Positions 17,682 through 26,375 of a stretch of 64,000 bases of DNA are shown piece by piece. The notes beneath the pieces were generated by a model. That model was not told where the DNA came from and did no database searches. It saw only the letters and a list, made by a program, of their open reading frames with translations. The DNA lies in the NCBI GenBank assembly GCA_002337605.1, contig DDGL01000010.1:62001-126000 (forward strand), in the 5' to 3' direction. This DNA comes from Flavobacteriaceae bacterium UBA1903 (lineage in GTDB: Bacteria; Bacteroidota; Bacteroidia; Flavobacteriales; Flavobacteriaceae). The translations under genes and the position numbers were made by a program. Positions within the stretch are counted from its first letter, which is position 1. Every line of letters starts with the position of its first letter.

Positions 17682-20111
17682 CTAAAATCTTAATGAGAGT
17701 CCACCACCAGCGCCAAAGCGGTTGTCATAGCTTCCCATTAATGAGAAGTCACGGCTCAATACGTATTCAAGTCCAACTTGCCACGTGGTTTCTTCTTCAA
17801 AGTCCTGACCTTCGGGTAATTTGCCGTCCCAGCCAAAGTCCATCTGGTATTCATACTCGCCATAAATTCCAAGGTGGGGAAAAATCATAAAGCCCGTACT
17901 AAAACTTATCTGTGGACGCAGTTTGCTGTCAATTCTGAAATCTGAATTAATGAGCAATGGCATTAACCATCGTACACCAGCAATGGCGGTTGTGTTTATT
18001 TCTTCAAGGCTGTCCTCACCTTCATTCTCTACATTTACACCACCAAAAACTCGGAAGTAATCATTGAGATAGCGCTCGTAGGTAAACTCGGCTTCCAGAT
18101 TTTTGTTCCATCCATATTCGCCCCTTAGCGCAAATTGATTTCTGATATTTGTTGCAGTAGCGTAAAGCTCGGTCATATGACTTGCAGCCGTGATTTCGCC
18201 CCAAGTGAATATGTGGTCTGCTTCGTTGGTAAGGTTAGTAAGTGGGTAGCCTTCTAATCGTTCGTCACGAGGTGTATCGTAACTGAAAACCCTTGCCATA
18301 CCGCTCATCATATGATAAAGGATGTGACAATGGAAAAACCAATCACCAGTTTCATCAGCGGCAAACTCAAATACGACTTTTTGCATTGGTGCCACGTTAA
18401 CAGTATGCTTTAGTGGTGAATACTCACCGTTCTCGTTCAATACTCTAAAGAAGTGGCCGTGCAAGTGCATAGGGTGGTGCATCATCGTGAGATTGTTAAG
18501 TGTGATACGCACGACTTCGCCTTGCTCGATTTTTATCTTATCTGTTTCTGAAAGGGGCACACCGTTGATAGACCAGACGTAGCGGTTCATATTTCCTGTA
18601 AGGTTGAAAAGCATTTCCTTTACGGGCTTATCGTTTTCAAATTCGGTAGGTTCTTTAGCCCTTAAGTAGTTGTAATTGAACTCGGGATTACCACCCGTTT
18701 TCATATTATCGCCTACCACTTTATCTTTTGGCACCATATATCCCATTTTCATTTCGCCCATATCCATACCGCCATCCATTTTCATATTGGCCTTGCCTTT
18801 GTTCATCTTCATTTCTGACTTGGACATTTTCATTTTATCATCCTTCATATCCATTTTTGAATGGTCCATTTTATTGTGAGCCATCTTGGTAGAATCCATT
18901 TCCATTTCACCCTTTTTCATATTATCATCCATCATAGACATACTATTCATCTGCATTCCGCCCATATCCATTTTGTACTTTTCCATTACTTGAATGGAAT
19001 CGTTTTTTGAAGGATTAAATTTTGAAGCAGGTGCGCCCATCTTCATACCCATAGACATCATTTGCTTCATATTCTTTATAAGATTAGGTTCTGGAACTAC
19101 AGGTGCTTCCAGTACATTTCCAGTTCCTATAAATGCCGAAGCTTCGCCAGAACCATCCTGTGCCGTAGCTCTTACTTGAAGTTTTCCACTTTCTGGAATC
19201 GTCACTATAAAATCATAGGTTTCGGCAACGCCAATCAAAGTTTTGTTATGTTCTACTGGAACCACATCAAGTCCATCGGCAGATACGAGCATTGGGTCTT
19301 CGCCACCAAATGTGAGCCAGAAATAAGACGCTGCGGCTGCGTTTACAAATCGAAGCCTCACGCGCTCGCCGGGCTGAAAATCTGGATATTCCTGTGAAGT
19401 ACCACCATTGATAAAAAACTTGTCAAAATAATTATCTGAAATAGCCATATCTGGCATACGTTGCCACGCCATCTTTAACTTGGCACCTACTGCGCCTTGG
19501 GCAATTAATTTATCCAGACTTTGAACCTGACCTTTTTTAATTAAATACCACTCATTGCCACGCTTCAAATTTTTAAGTTGAGATTGTGGATTTTCATCTA
19601 CCCAATCCGAAAGCACTAAGACCAAATCTTTGTCATATTCTAAATCGGTTTCCTTTGGATTTATCTGTAATGAACCATACACCCCACGTTGTTCCTGTAA
19701 CCCAGTATGGGAATGATACCAATAGGTTCCAGATTGTTTCAATGCAAACTTGTATTGAAAGGTTTCCCCTGGACGGATAGGTGGTGTGGTCAAATACGGT
19801 ACGCCATCGTGGAAATTAGGTAATATCATCCCGTGCCAATGGACAGATGTTTCCACATCCATTTTATTGGTAACGTTGATAATGGCAAACTCGCCTTCGT
19901 TGAACTCGAGATTGGGACCAGGTATGCCACCATTAATGGTCATTGCCTGTACATCCTTGCCCGTAAAGTTTACGGTTTTATAATCTATAGTAAGGTCATA
20001 AATCCGTTCTGGCCAGTTGTCAACATTTTCTTCAGTTTCATTCGCTACCAATTGGGCTTTTGCACCAAAAGTGATAAGCATTGTTAGAAGTAATGTGATT
20101 TTATATTTCAT
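17682..20111 (-). CDS. multicopper oxidase fused to a CopB-like outer-membrane domain
   Basis: 809 residues from the ATG at 20111, which starts a good signal peptide (MKYKITLLLTMLITFGAKAQ); a start 14 codons upstream lacks one. Copper-oxidase ligand motifs are present: HWHGMILPNFHDG and WYHSHTG in the N-terminal cupredoxin part, HHPMHLHGHFF and HCHILYHMMSGM near residues 540-600. Between them, residues about 345-470 form a Met/Lys/Asp-rich stretch with dozens of Met. After the oxidase (from about 625) a CopB-like region follows with aromatic beta-strands and a final SLRF, as in outer-membrane barrels. PcoA/CopA and PcoB/CopB are normally separate proteins, so this is a fusion. Likely role: periplasmic Cu(I) oxidation and sequestration at the outer membrane. 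Confidence 0.88.
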   Translation of the reverse strand: MKYKITLLLTMLITFGAKAQLVANETEENVDNWPERIYDLTIDYKTVNFTGKDVQAMTINGGIPGPNLEFNEGEFAIINVTNKMDVETSVHWHGMILPNFHDGVPYLTTPPIRPGETFQYKFALKQSGTYWYHSHTGLQEQRGVYGSLQINPKETDLEYDKDLVLVLSDWVDENPQSQLKNLKRGNEWYLIKKGQVQSLDKLIAQGAVGAKLKMAWQRMPDMAISDNYFDKFFINGGTSQEYPDFQPGERVRLRFVNAAAASYFWLTFGGEDPMLVSADGLDVVPVEHNKTLIGVAETYDFIVTIPESGKLQVRATAQDGSGEASAFIGTGNVLEAPVVPEPNLIKNMKQMMSMGMKMGAPASKFNPSKNDSIQVMEKYKMDMGGMQMNSMSMMDDNMKKGEMEMDSTKMAHNKMDHSKMDMKDDKMKMSKSEMKMNKGKANMKMDGGMDMGEMKMGYMVPKDKVVGDNMKTGGNPEFNYNYLRAKEPTEFENDKPVKEMLFNLTGNMNRYVWSINGVPLSETDKIKIEQGEVVRITLNNLTMMHHPMHLHGHFFRVLNENGEYSPLKHTVNVAPMQKVVFEFAADETGDWFFHCHILYHMMSGMARVFSYDTPRDERLEGYPLTNLTNEADHIFTWGEITAASHMTELYATATNIRNQFALRGEYGWNKNLEAEFTYERYLNDYFRVFGGVNVENEGEDSLEEINTTAIAGVRWLMPLLINSDFRIDSKLRPQISFSTGFMIFPHLGIYGEYEYQMDFGWDGKLPEGQDFEEETTWQVGLEYVLSRDFSLMGSYDNRFGAGGGLSLRF

Positions 20112-20181
20112 AGTTCTTAATTTTATTTGGATAAAATTACTGCTGTAAATCAACAGCTTGTGTCATAATTATGGTTGTTAT

Positions 20182-20748
20182 CTATACAATTTTGTCCAAT
20201 GCATTCCTAAAGTTTTTCTGTTGTGATTTATACTCGGTCAGGCTCATACCCGTTTCGCTTTTAAACTGGCCACTCAAATGGTTGATATGGCTATAATCCA
20301 GCAGCTGTGCCATTTCTGTAAAGTTGAGTTCCTTGGCCTGTACCAGTTCCTTTACCTTTTCTATTTTCAATTTGATGAAGTACTTCTCAATGGTAATGCC
20401 TTCGGTAATTGAAAAGACCTTACTGATTTTAGAATACTCGTGACCCAATGCATCGGCTAAGTGAGCGGATAATTTCTTATCGAATTCCAAAGGCAATTTT
20501 TGTAATGCTTTAATCAGTTCTACCTTAACCTGCTCTGTGAGTTTTTCTTCGGTACTATCTATGAGGGAAAAACCATTGTTTTCGAGCAATGTTTCCAATT
20601 TTTGGATTTCATCATCGCTCTCGATGTCGAGGCGCAAACGGCCCAATTCGATTTGCAACAACTCGATATTTTGACCATCCAGTTCATCTTTTAAGACCTT
20701 GATACATCTATCGCAAACCATATTTTTTATGTAAAAATCCTTGACCAT
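20182..20748 (-). CDS. AraC-type regulator with N-terminal metal-binding (HMA-like) domain
   Basis: Encodes 188 residues. The N-terminal 70 residues look like a heavy-metal-associated ferredoxin-like fold with YIKNMVCDRCIKVLKDEL (Cys12-x-x-Cys15). The C-terminal 100 residues are an AraC/XylS-type helix-turn-helix: EKYFIKLKIEKVKELV..LNFTEMAQLLDYSHINHLSGQFKSETGMSLTEYK. Together this suggests direct sensing of Cu(I) or another soft metal and control of the surrounding operon. It lies between the tolC-like gene (2 bp away) and the oxidase gene. Confidence 0.82.
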   Translation of the reverse strand: MVKDFYIKNMVCDRCIKVLKDELDGQNIELLQIELGRLRLDIESDDEIQKLETLLENNGFSLIDSTEEKLTEQVKVELIKALQKLPLEFDKKLSAHLADALGHEYSKISKVFSITEGITIEKYFIKLKIEKVKELVQAKELNFTEMAQLLDYSHINHLSGQFKSETGMSLTEYKSQQKNFRNALDKIV

Positions 20749-20750
20749 AA

Positions 20751-21968
20751 TTAGTTGATTAAATAGTTAATAATGGCCGATTGCACATAGTACATTAGTA
20801 CCGATTCAATTTGATTCATTTGAAACTTCAACTGCAACTCTTGAATATCCAACACATCGTTAAAATCGATAGTGCCAGTTTCATAGTTCTTAACCAGAAT
20901 TTCTTCGGCATCTTGGGCTTGTTTTAGGTTACGGGCTTGTGTGTTGTATGCGATGCGTGCTTGGTTGCGTTGTGATTGCGCTTTCGCGAAAGCGGATTCC
21001 AATACATTCAATCGCTGTTCCCGTTGAGTTTCTATTTCTTGCTGTCTCAACTCATTTTGTCTTGAAATAGACTTGTAACGATTGTTAAAAATGGGAATGG
21101 AAACCGACACCATAGGCATCAACACATCTTTCCCATTATCGCTGAAGTTGACATCGCTACGTTCGGTTACTGGCAGGTAGTCTACACCAAAACCAATCAT
21201 AGGCAAACTCTCACGCTGGTTGAGCAGTTCGGATTGTGCTACTGATTCATAGAGTTTGTCATATTTGAGCAGTTCGGGATTGAGTGATAGCGCATCATTA
21301 GAATAAAATGGGTCTTCTTGTGGAATTTCCATTTCGGGAACGACGATAACCGTCATCATTGCATCACGGTTGAGCAAATTGTTGAAAGCGGTTTGTTCTG
21401 CTGTAAATTCTTCTTCCAGTACTTCCTTTTGTTGTTGTAATTCATTTTGTCTAATCTGAAGTCGCAATACATCTACGGCACTCGCTTTGCCCACTTCTAC
21501 AGATGTGAGTGCAAGTTGTTCGTAGGTTTCAAGAAGCTGTATATTTTCATCCAGTACGACTTGCTTGGCACGTATGGAATATAAACGATAATAGGATTGT
21601 GCGACCGAAAGTGCGAGCTTGCGCTTTGCAATCGTGATGTCTACATATTCGGCATCTGCCATTGCGGTAGCATAATTTTCACGAGCTGTAATAGTACCGA
21701 ACCACGGCAACATCTGTTTTACGCCTATTCGTGCACGTTGCGCACCCACTCTTGTTTCAGGTTCACTCACAAAGTAGCCGGCACTTACTTCGGTATTTGG
21801 AATCCAGTTGGCTTCGTTTACCTTTTCTTCGGCAATGTTGTAGCGCAGTTCAAAGGCTTGAATTTCTGGATTGTTCGCTTCGGCTTCTTGAATGTAAGAC
21901 TGTAATTGTTGCGCTTTCGCGAAAGCAGAAACAAACAAAAACACCAGTATATATTTTAATTTCTTCAT
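20751..21968 (-). CDS. TolC-family outer-membrane efflux channel (CusC-like)
   Basis: Encodes 405 residues with signal peptide MKKLKYILVFLFVSAFAKA. The rest is the coiled-coil/beta pattern of TolC-type outer-membrane factors, with two repeats each containing long Gln/Glu/Ala-rich helices (QLALTSVEVGKASAVDVLRLQIRQNELQQQ; YETGTIDFNDVLDIQELQLKFQ). It would form the outer-membrane exit of the Cus-type tripartite pump. Its start overlaps the end of the RND pump gene by 4 bp. Two copies of a palindromic repeat fall inside the coding sequence and both encode Ala-Phe-Ala-Lys-Ala. Confidence 0.88.
   Translation of the reverse strand: MKKLKYILVFLFVSAFAKAQQLQSYIQEAEANNPEIQAFELRYNIAEEKVNEANWIPNTEVSAGYFVSEPETRVGAQRARIGVKQMLPWFGTITARENYATAMADAEYVDITIAKRKLALSVAQSYYRLYSIRAKQVVLDENIQLLETYEQLALTSVEVGKASAVDVLRLQIRQNELQQQKEVLEEEFTAEQTAFNNLLNRDAMMTVIVVPEMEIPQEDPFYSNDALSLNPELLKYDKLYESVAQSELLNQRESLPMIGFGVDYLPVTERSDVNFSDNGKDVLMPMVSVSIPIFNNRYKSISRQNELRQQEIETQREQRLNVLESAFAKAQSQRNQARIAYNTQARNLKQAQDAEEILVKNYETGTIDFNDVLDIQELQLKFQMNQIESVLMYYVQSAIINYLIN
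20979..20994. repeat. palindromic repeat copy 1 (within tolC-like gene)
   Basis: CGCTTTCGCGAAAGCG, a perfect 16-bp palindrome, in-frame as AFAKA in the outer-membrane factor. Confidence 0.85.
21913..21926. repeat. palindromic repeat copy 2 (signal peptide of tolC-like gene)
   Basis: GCTTTCGCGAAAGC, the same palindrome core, encoding the Ala-Phe-Ala-Lys-Ala at the end of the signal peptide. Confidence 0.85.
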
Positions 21969-24900
21969 CTGTTTGCTTTTTTAAGTTGGTATTCCTTTTT
22001 CCAGCTGTACAGGACTGGCAGTAGAAAGTAGGACGTAACGTCGATTATCATTCCGCCAAAAATGGGTATCGCCATCGGTATCATTATATCGCTTCCCTTG
22101 CCTGTGGATGTAAGCACAGGCAGTAGTGCCAGCACCGTAGTTACGGTAGTCATTAAACACGGACGAATACGTTTTCCTGCGGCTTCCAAAGTGGCGAGCC
22201 TTATACCTTTTTGAGAATCTGGGTCATTGCTTTTAAAAGATTGGTCTAAATAGGTGGCCATTACGACACCATCATCAGTTGCAATACCGAAGAGGGCAAT
22301 AAAACCTACCCAAACGGCGACACTCAAATTGATGGTCTTCATATTGAACAAGTCCCGTAGATTCTCGCCAAAAAAGCTGAAGTTGAAAAACCAATCTTGC
22401 CCATACAACCAAATCATTATGAAACCACCTGCAAAGGCTACGGCAATTGCGGTAAACACCATAAGCGATGTAGAAACCGACCTGAACTGGAAATACAAAA
22501 TCAAGAAAATGACCAGTAAACAAAGTGGCACCACGACCGATAGCGTTTTTTCTGCTCGCAACTGATTTTCATAGGTTCCCGTAAATCGATAGCTCACGCC
22601 TTGCGGCACGACCAGCGAACCGTTATCAATATTTTCTTGAATCAGGGCTTGGGCATTTTCTACCACATCCACTTCGGCAAAGCCGTCGAGTTTATCAAAC
22701 AGCACGTAGCCAATTAAAAAAGTGTCTTCACTTTTAATGACCTGTGGTCCTTGCTCGTAGCGTATCTCTACCAGTTCACCCAGCGGTACGGGACTTCCCT
22801 TTTCAACAGGAACATAGATATTACGCAAGTCGTCTGGGTTTGCCCGCAATTCTCGTGGATAGCGAACTCGAACGGCATAACGTTCACGACCTTCCACGGT
22901 TTGCGTGAGTGGCATACCACCAACTGCCACTTGAAGAATTTCCTGAACATCCATTATGGATATGCCATATCGAGCCAATTGGTCTCGCTTAATATCTATG
23001 AGTAGGTACGGCTTGCCCACGATACGGTCTGCAAAAACAGCTTGTTCCTTAACGCCTTCGGCTTGTTTGAGAATGTCTTCCAATTCCAGTCCAAAGTTTT
23101 CTATGGACTTTAAATCGGGACCTTTTACCTTGATGCCCATAGGCGCACGCATTCCCGTTTGTAGCATTACCAATCTCGTTTCGATGGGTTGCAACTTGGG
23201 TGCCGATGTCACGCCTGGTAATTTGGTCACTCGTACAATCTCGTTCCAAATATCATCTGGACTTTCAATTTCGGGTCGCCAGTTTCTGTAGTATTCACCA
23301 TTTTCATCTTCAATCAAATCTTCATTTGTCACATTGAGCGCAGTCGAAATGCGACCCTCACGTACATAGTTCTCGACTGCGCTCGAACTGACATCTACAT
23401 TCATATTGTGAAAAAGTTTGCCATTTTTCAACACAAACAATCCATCGTCATTAACCTTATAGCGTTGTCGCTTGCCAGAGCTATTTCGCATATATTCAGA
23501 TTTATACTGAATGACATTCTCATACATCGAGAGCGGTGCTGGGTCGAGTGCGCTTTCGGTTCTTCCCGCTTTTCCTACTACAGTTTCGATTTCAGGGATG
23601 CTTGCCACCGCCATATCGAGCTGTTGTAGTACACGCTTGTTTTCTTCAACACCTGCGTGTGGCAAGGATGTAGGCATCAGCAGGAACGAGCCTTCATTAA
23701 GCGCTGGCATAAACTCTTTGCCCGTATTTCGCATTATGAGAATACCGAGCGTGAGCACCGTAGCCGGAACTATTAAGAATAGATATCGGTTTTGAAGTGC
23801 CCATTTCAAAATACGGTCATAGTATATCCTAAAAATCGAGAATACACCGAGCAGTCCAAAACAGATAATAGAAACAAATATCAGGTTCATCACAATGCTT
23901 CGGTCAAAGCCTAACGGTCGCCAATACGTAGCGAGCAAGAAGACGATGGCAACTGATGAAATGATAATGTCGATTAGGTTTTTACGCTTTCGCGAAAGCG
24001 TACCACGCATCTTTAAAAATGAAGTTATGGCGAAAGCGATAAGAATTAGTCCTAACCAATAGCCGTAAACGATGGCGAGAATCCCCAATAAAACAAGTAC
24101 GCCATTGATGGCATATTGGGTGCGTTCTCGTACACTCGTCTTGCGGAAAAGGAATGCCGCGATGGGTGGAATAATAAACAGCGCAATGATGAGCGATGCT
24201 GTGAGTGCCATTGTTTTGGTAAAGGCAAGCGGGCGGAACAGTTTTCCTTCGGCACCAATCATCGTAAATACGGGCAGGAAACTGATTATTGTTGTTAAAA
24301 CTGCGGTTAGGATAGCACCAGAAACTTCGGCAGTTGCGTTGTAGATAATTTCGTTTGTGCTGTATTCCTTACCGTTTTCATTAAGGCGTAACTTTTCATC
24401 TTCCAAATGCCGAATCATATTTTCGGCAAGTATCACGCCCACGTCCACCATTGTACCGATGGCAATGGCGATACCTGAAAGTGCGACGATGTTTGCATCT
24501 ACATTAAAGAGCTTCATCGTGATAAAAACCATCAAAACGGCTACGGGCAATAATCCTGAAATTAGGATAGATGCACGCAGGTTGAACACCATAATGATAA
24601 TGACAAGAATGGTTATGAGAATTTCCAGCGTGAGTGCTTCGTTGAGCGTGTCCAGCGTTTCTTCTATAAGTTCTGTACGGTCGTAAAATGGAACAATGGT
24701 TACTTGTGAAGTGCGACCATCTGCCAAGGTTTTTGTAGGAAGTCCAGAGCTAATTTCGGCGATTTGAGCCTTGACATTATTAATAACTTCCAACGGATTT
24801 GCACCATATCGGGCGACTACGACGCCACCTACGACTTCGGCACCTTCCTTATCGAGAATACCACGTCTTGTCGCTGGCCCTAAATGAACGTTCGCCACAT

Positions 24901-25732
24901 CTTTGATGCGGATGGAAGTGAAATTTTCAGAATCTACAACTGCACTTTCAATGTCTGCGATAGACTTTACGTAACCTAATCCGCGCACAAGATATTCAGC
25001 TTGATTGATTTCGAGCGTTTGTGCGCCTATATCTTGATTGCTTTGCTTTACGGCTTTGACCACATCGCCCATACTCACATTATATTGGCGCATTTTTTCT
25101 GGGTCGATATCCACTTGATATTCCTGAACATAGCCACCTATGGAAGCCACTTCAGAAACACCGCTTGCAGATGATAAACCGTATTTTACATAGTAATCCT
25201 GTATGCTACGCAATTCCTGTAAATCCCAACCGCCGGTTACATTGCCTTCTTTGTCACGACCTTCCAATGTGTACCAAAAAATCTGTCCGAGACCTGTGGC
25301 ATCTGGTCCAAGTGATGGATTGACACCATCGGGCAAAAGATTTGCAGGAAGTGAGTTCAGTTTTTCAAGAATGCGACTGCGCGACCAGTAGAACTCAATG
25401 TCTTCTTCAAAAATGATGTAGATGCTCGAAAACCCAAACATAGACGAACTACGGATGGTTTTCACACCTGGTATACCCAGAAGTGAAGTGGTAAGCGGAT
25501 ATGTAATTTGGTCTTCAATATCCTGTGGCGAGCGACCTTGCCACTTGGTGAAAACAATTTGTTGGTTCTCACCAATATCAGGTATGGCATCAACGGCAAC
25601 TGGGTCTGTAGGTAGAAAGCCAGTTTCCCAATTAAAGGGTGCGTTGACCACGCCCCAACCCACAAATAGGGCGAGCATTAGCACGGCAACAAGTTTGTTT
25701 TCTATGAGAAATTTAATACTCTTATTCAGCAT
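21965..25732 (-). CDS. cusA: heavy-metal RND efflux pump, CusA/CzcA family
   Basis: A 1255-residue inner-membrane proton antiporter. It begins with the usual SIKFLIENKLVAVLMLALFVGWGV helix and has the family segments DVAVDAIPDIGENQQIVFTKWQGRSPQDIEDQ-like at about 43-75, GIAIAIGTMVDVGVILAENMIRHLE near helix 4, and IATDDGVVMATYLD near the C-terminal helices. Twelve membrane helices and two large periplasmic loops are expected. Charged residues in the central helix 4 (GTMVDVGVILAEN) fit the heavy-metal subclass. It pumps Cu(I)/Ag(I) or a related ion with the CusB- and TolC-type partners. It is longer than the roughly 1040-residue E. coli CusA; part of the extra length is in the second periplasmic part near 750-830, where a repeat insertion is seen. 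Confidence 0.93.
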   Translation of the reverse strand: MLNKSIKFLIENKLVAVLMLALFVGWGVVNAPFNWETGFLPTDPVAVDAIPDIGENQQIVFTKWQGRSPQDIEDQITYPLTTSLLGIPGVKTIRSSSMFGFSSIYIIFEEDIEFYWSRSRILEKLNSLPANLLPDGVNPSLGPDATGLGQIFWYTLEGRDKEGNVTGGWDLQELRSIQDYYVKYGLSSASGVSEVASIGGYVQEYQVDIDPEKMRQYNVSMGDVVKAVKQSNQDIGAQTLEINQAEYLVRGLGYVKSIADIESAVVDSENFTSIRIKDVANVHLGPATRRGILDKEGAEVVGGVVVARYGANPLEVINNVKAQIAEISSGLPTKTLADGRTSQVTIVPFYDRTELIEETLDTLNEALTLEILITILVIIIMVFNLRASILISGLLPVAVLMVFITMKLFNVDANIVALSGIAIAIGTMVDVGVILAENMIRHLEDEKLRLNENGKEYSTNEIIYNATAEVSGAILTAVLTTIISFLPVFTMIGAEGKLFRPLAFTKTMALTASLIIALFIIPPIAAFLFRKTSVRERTQYAINGVLVLLGILAIVYGYWLGLILIAFAITSFLKMRGTLSRKRKNLIDIIISSVAIVFLLATYWRPLGFDRSIVMNLIFVSIICFGLLGVFSIFRIYYDRILKWALQNRYLFLIVPATVLTLGILIMRNTGKEFMPALNEGSFLLMPTSLPHAGVEENKRVLQQLDMAVASIPEIETVVGKAGRTESALDPAPLSMYENVIQYKSEYMRNSSGKRQRYKVNDDGLFVLKNGKLFHNMNVDVSSSAVENYVREGRISTALNVTNEDLIEDENGEYYRNWRPEIESPDDIWNEIVRVTKLPGVTSAPKLQPIETRLVMLQTGMRAPMGIKVKGPDLKSIENFGLELEDILKQAEGVKEQAVFADRIVGKPYLLIDIKRDQLARYGISIMDVQEILQVAVGGMPLTQTVEGRERYAVRVRYPRELRANPDDLRNIYVPVEKGSPVPLGELVEIRYEQGPQVIKSEDTFLIGYVLFDKLDGFAEVDVVENAQALIQENIDNGSLVVPQGVSYRFTGTYENQLRAEKTLSVVVPLCLLVIFLILYFQFRSVSTSLMVFTAIAVAFAGGFIMIWLYGQDWFFNFSFFGENLRDLFNMKTINLSVAVWVGFIALFGIATDDGVVMATYLDQSFKSNDPDSQKGIRLATLEAAGKRIRPCLMTTVTTVLALLPVLTSTGKGSDIMIPMAIPIFGGMIIDVTSYFLLPVLYSWKKEYQLKKANR
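23332..23389. repeat. two stem-loop repeats in opposite orientation inside cusA
   Basis: CATT-GAGCGCAGTCGA-AATG (23332-23351) and, inverted, AGTTC-TCGACTGCGCTC-GAACT (23368-23389). Both have the same 12-nt loop GAGCGCAGTCGA flanked by different but self-complementary stems. They are translated in frame as about residues 782-801 of CusA (SSSAVENYVREGRISTALN). Confidence 0.75.
23983..24002. repeat. palindromic repeat copy 3 (within cusA)
   Basis: TACGCTTTCGCGAAAGCGTA, a perfect 20-bp palindrome, the longest copy in the window; in this frame it encodes Leu-Ser-Arg-Lys-Arg, in a polar loop between two membrane helices. Confidence 0.85.
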
Positions 25733-25786
25733 AGCATTTGATTATTAGATATTTGGAGTTGCGTGTTGCAGAAAAAGGCAAACACG

Positions 25787-25804
25787 TTCCGATAACTATC
25801 GGAA
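25787..25804. repeat. palindrome TTCCGATAnnTATCGGAA-type, copy 1
   Basis: TTCCGATAACTATCGGAA lies in the 121-bp gap between cusA and the HYC_CC_PP gene. It pairs except at the central two bases and could act as a transcript hairpin. Confidence 0.6.
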
Positions 25805-25853
25805 TAGCCCACGACAACATAGTTGTTGGGCTTCATTCTAAAAATCTAATATA

Positions 25854-26288
25854 TCAAATTAAGAAAGTCTGGTGCATAACTTGCACATCCCGTTTAATAA
25901 ACGGGGGTGGGTAATCTACAAAAGGAAGTTCTTCAGATTCCGTTCCTTCAAATAGATTTATATAAGAGTACGTAAAAGCAGCGATGAACGTTTGCTGCTC
26001 GAATGAAAGAGTGTCAAAAGATATTTTAAGGTCGTCTTTGCCTGCCTTTACAATTTGTTGGTCAGTACAACAAGATTTTGATGACATTGTTGAGCTCTCA
26101 CAACTTTTAACTGGTTGTTGCTTCCGATAGCTATCGGAATCCATCCCGCAACTCTTTGCTTCAGAAATTAAACTGAAATCTACCAAGGTATCTCCACAAT
26201 AGTGCATGTCCACAGTAAATGACATCGTAGAGAATAGCACTACAAAAGCCATCGAAATGGATAAGATTTTATGGAAAAACTCTTTCAT
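25854..26288 (-). CDS. HYC_CC_PP family small secreted protein
   Basis: Encodes 144 residues with an N-terminal signal/anchor (ILSISMAFVVLFSTMSFTV). The features that name the family are visible: HYC at residues 29-31 (DMHYCGDTLVDFSL), a Cys-Cys pair (SSKSCCTDQQ) and a Pro-Pro run near the C-terminus (VDYPPPF). The family is common at the head of flavobacterial copper and cation efflux loci; a metal-binding periplasmic role is plausible but unproven. A palindromic repeat (26122-26139) falls within the gene and encodes Ser-Asp-Ser-Tyr-Arg-Lys, probably a non-essential insertion. Confidence 0.8.
   Translation of the reverse strand: MKEFFHKILSISMAFVVLFSTMSFTVDMHYCGDTLVDFSLISEAKSCGMDSDSYRKQQPVKSCESSTMSSKSCCTDQQIVKAGKDDLKISFDTLSFEQQTFIAAFTYSYINLFEGTESEELPFVDYPPPFIKRDVQVMHQTFLI
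26122..26139. repeat. palindrome TTCCGATAGCTATCGGAA, copy 2
   Basis: A perfect 18-bp palindrome inside the HYC_CC_PP gene, nearly identical to the intergenic copy at 25787-25804. Confidence 0.75.
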
Positions 26289-26375
26289 TGATGCTAAATT
26301 ACAAAATTTTAGTACTGTATGATGGGATTAACAGAATTTTAATGCTAGTAATTGTGTCACTAAAGTCTTTTAGTA

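Noticed and set aside
22254..25748. Many open frames antisense to cusA
   Set aside because: Shadow frames of a clear RND pump; no starts or motifs of their own.
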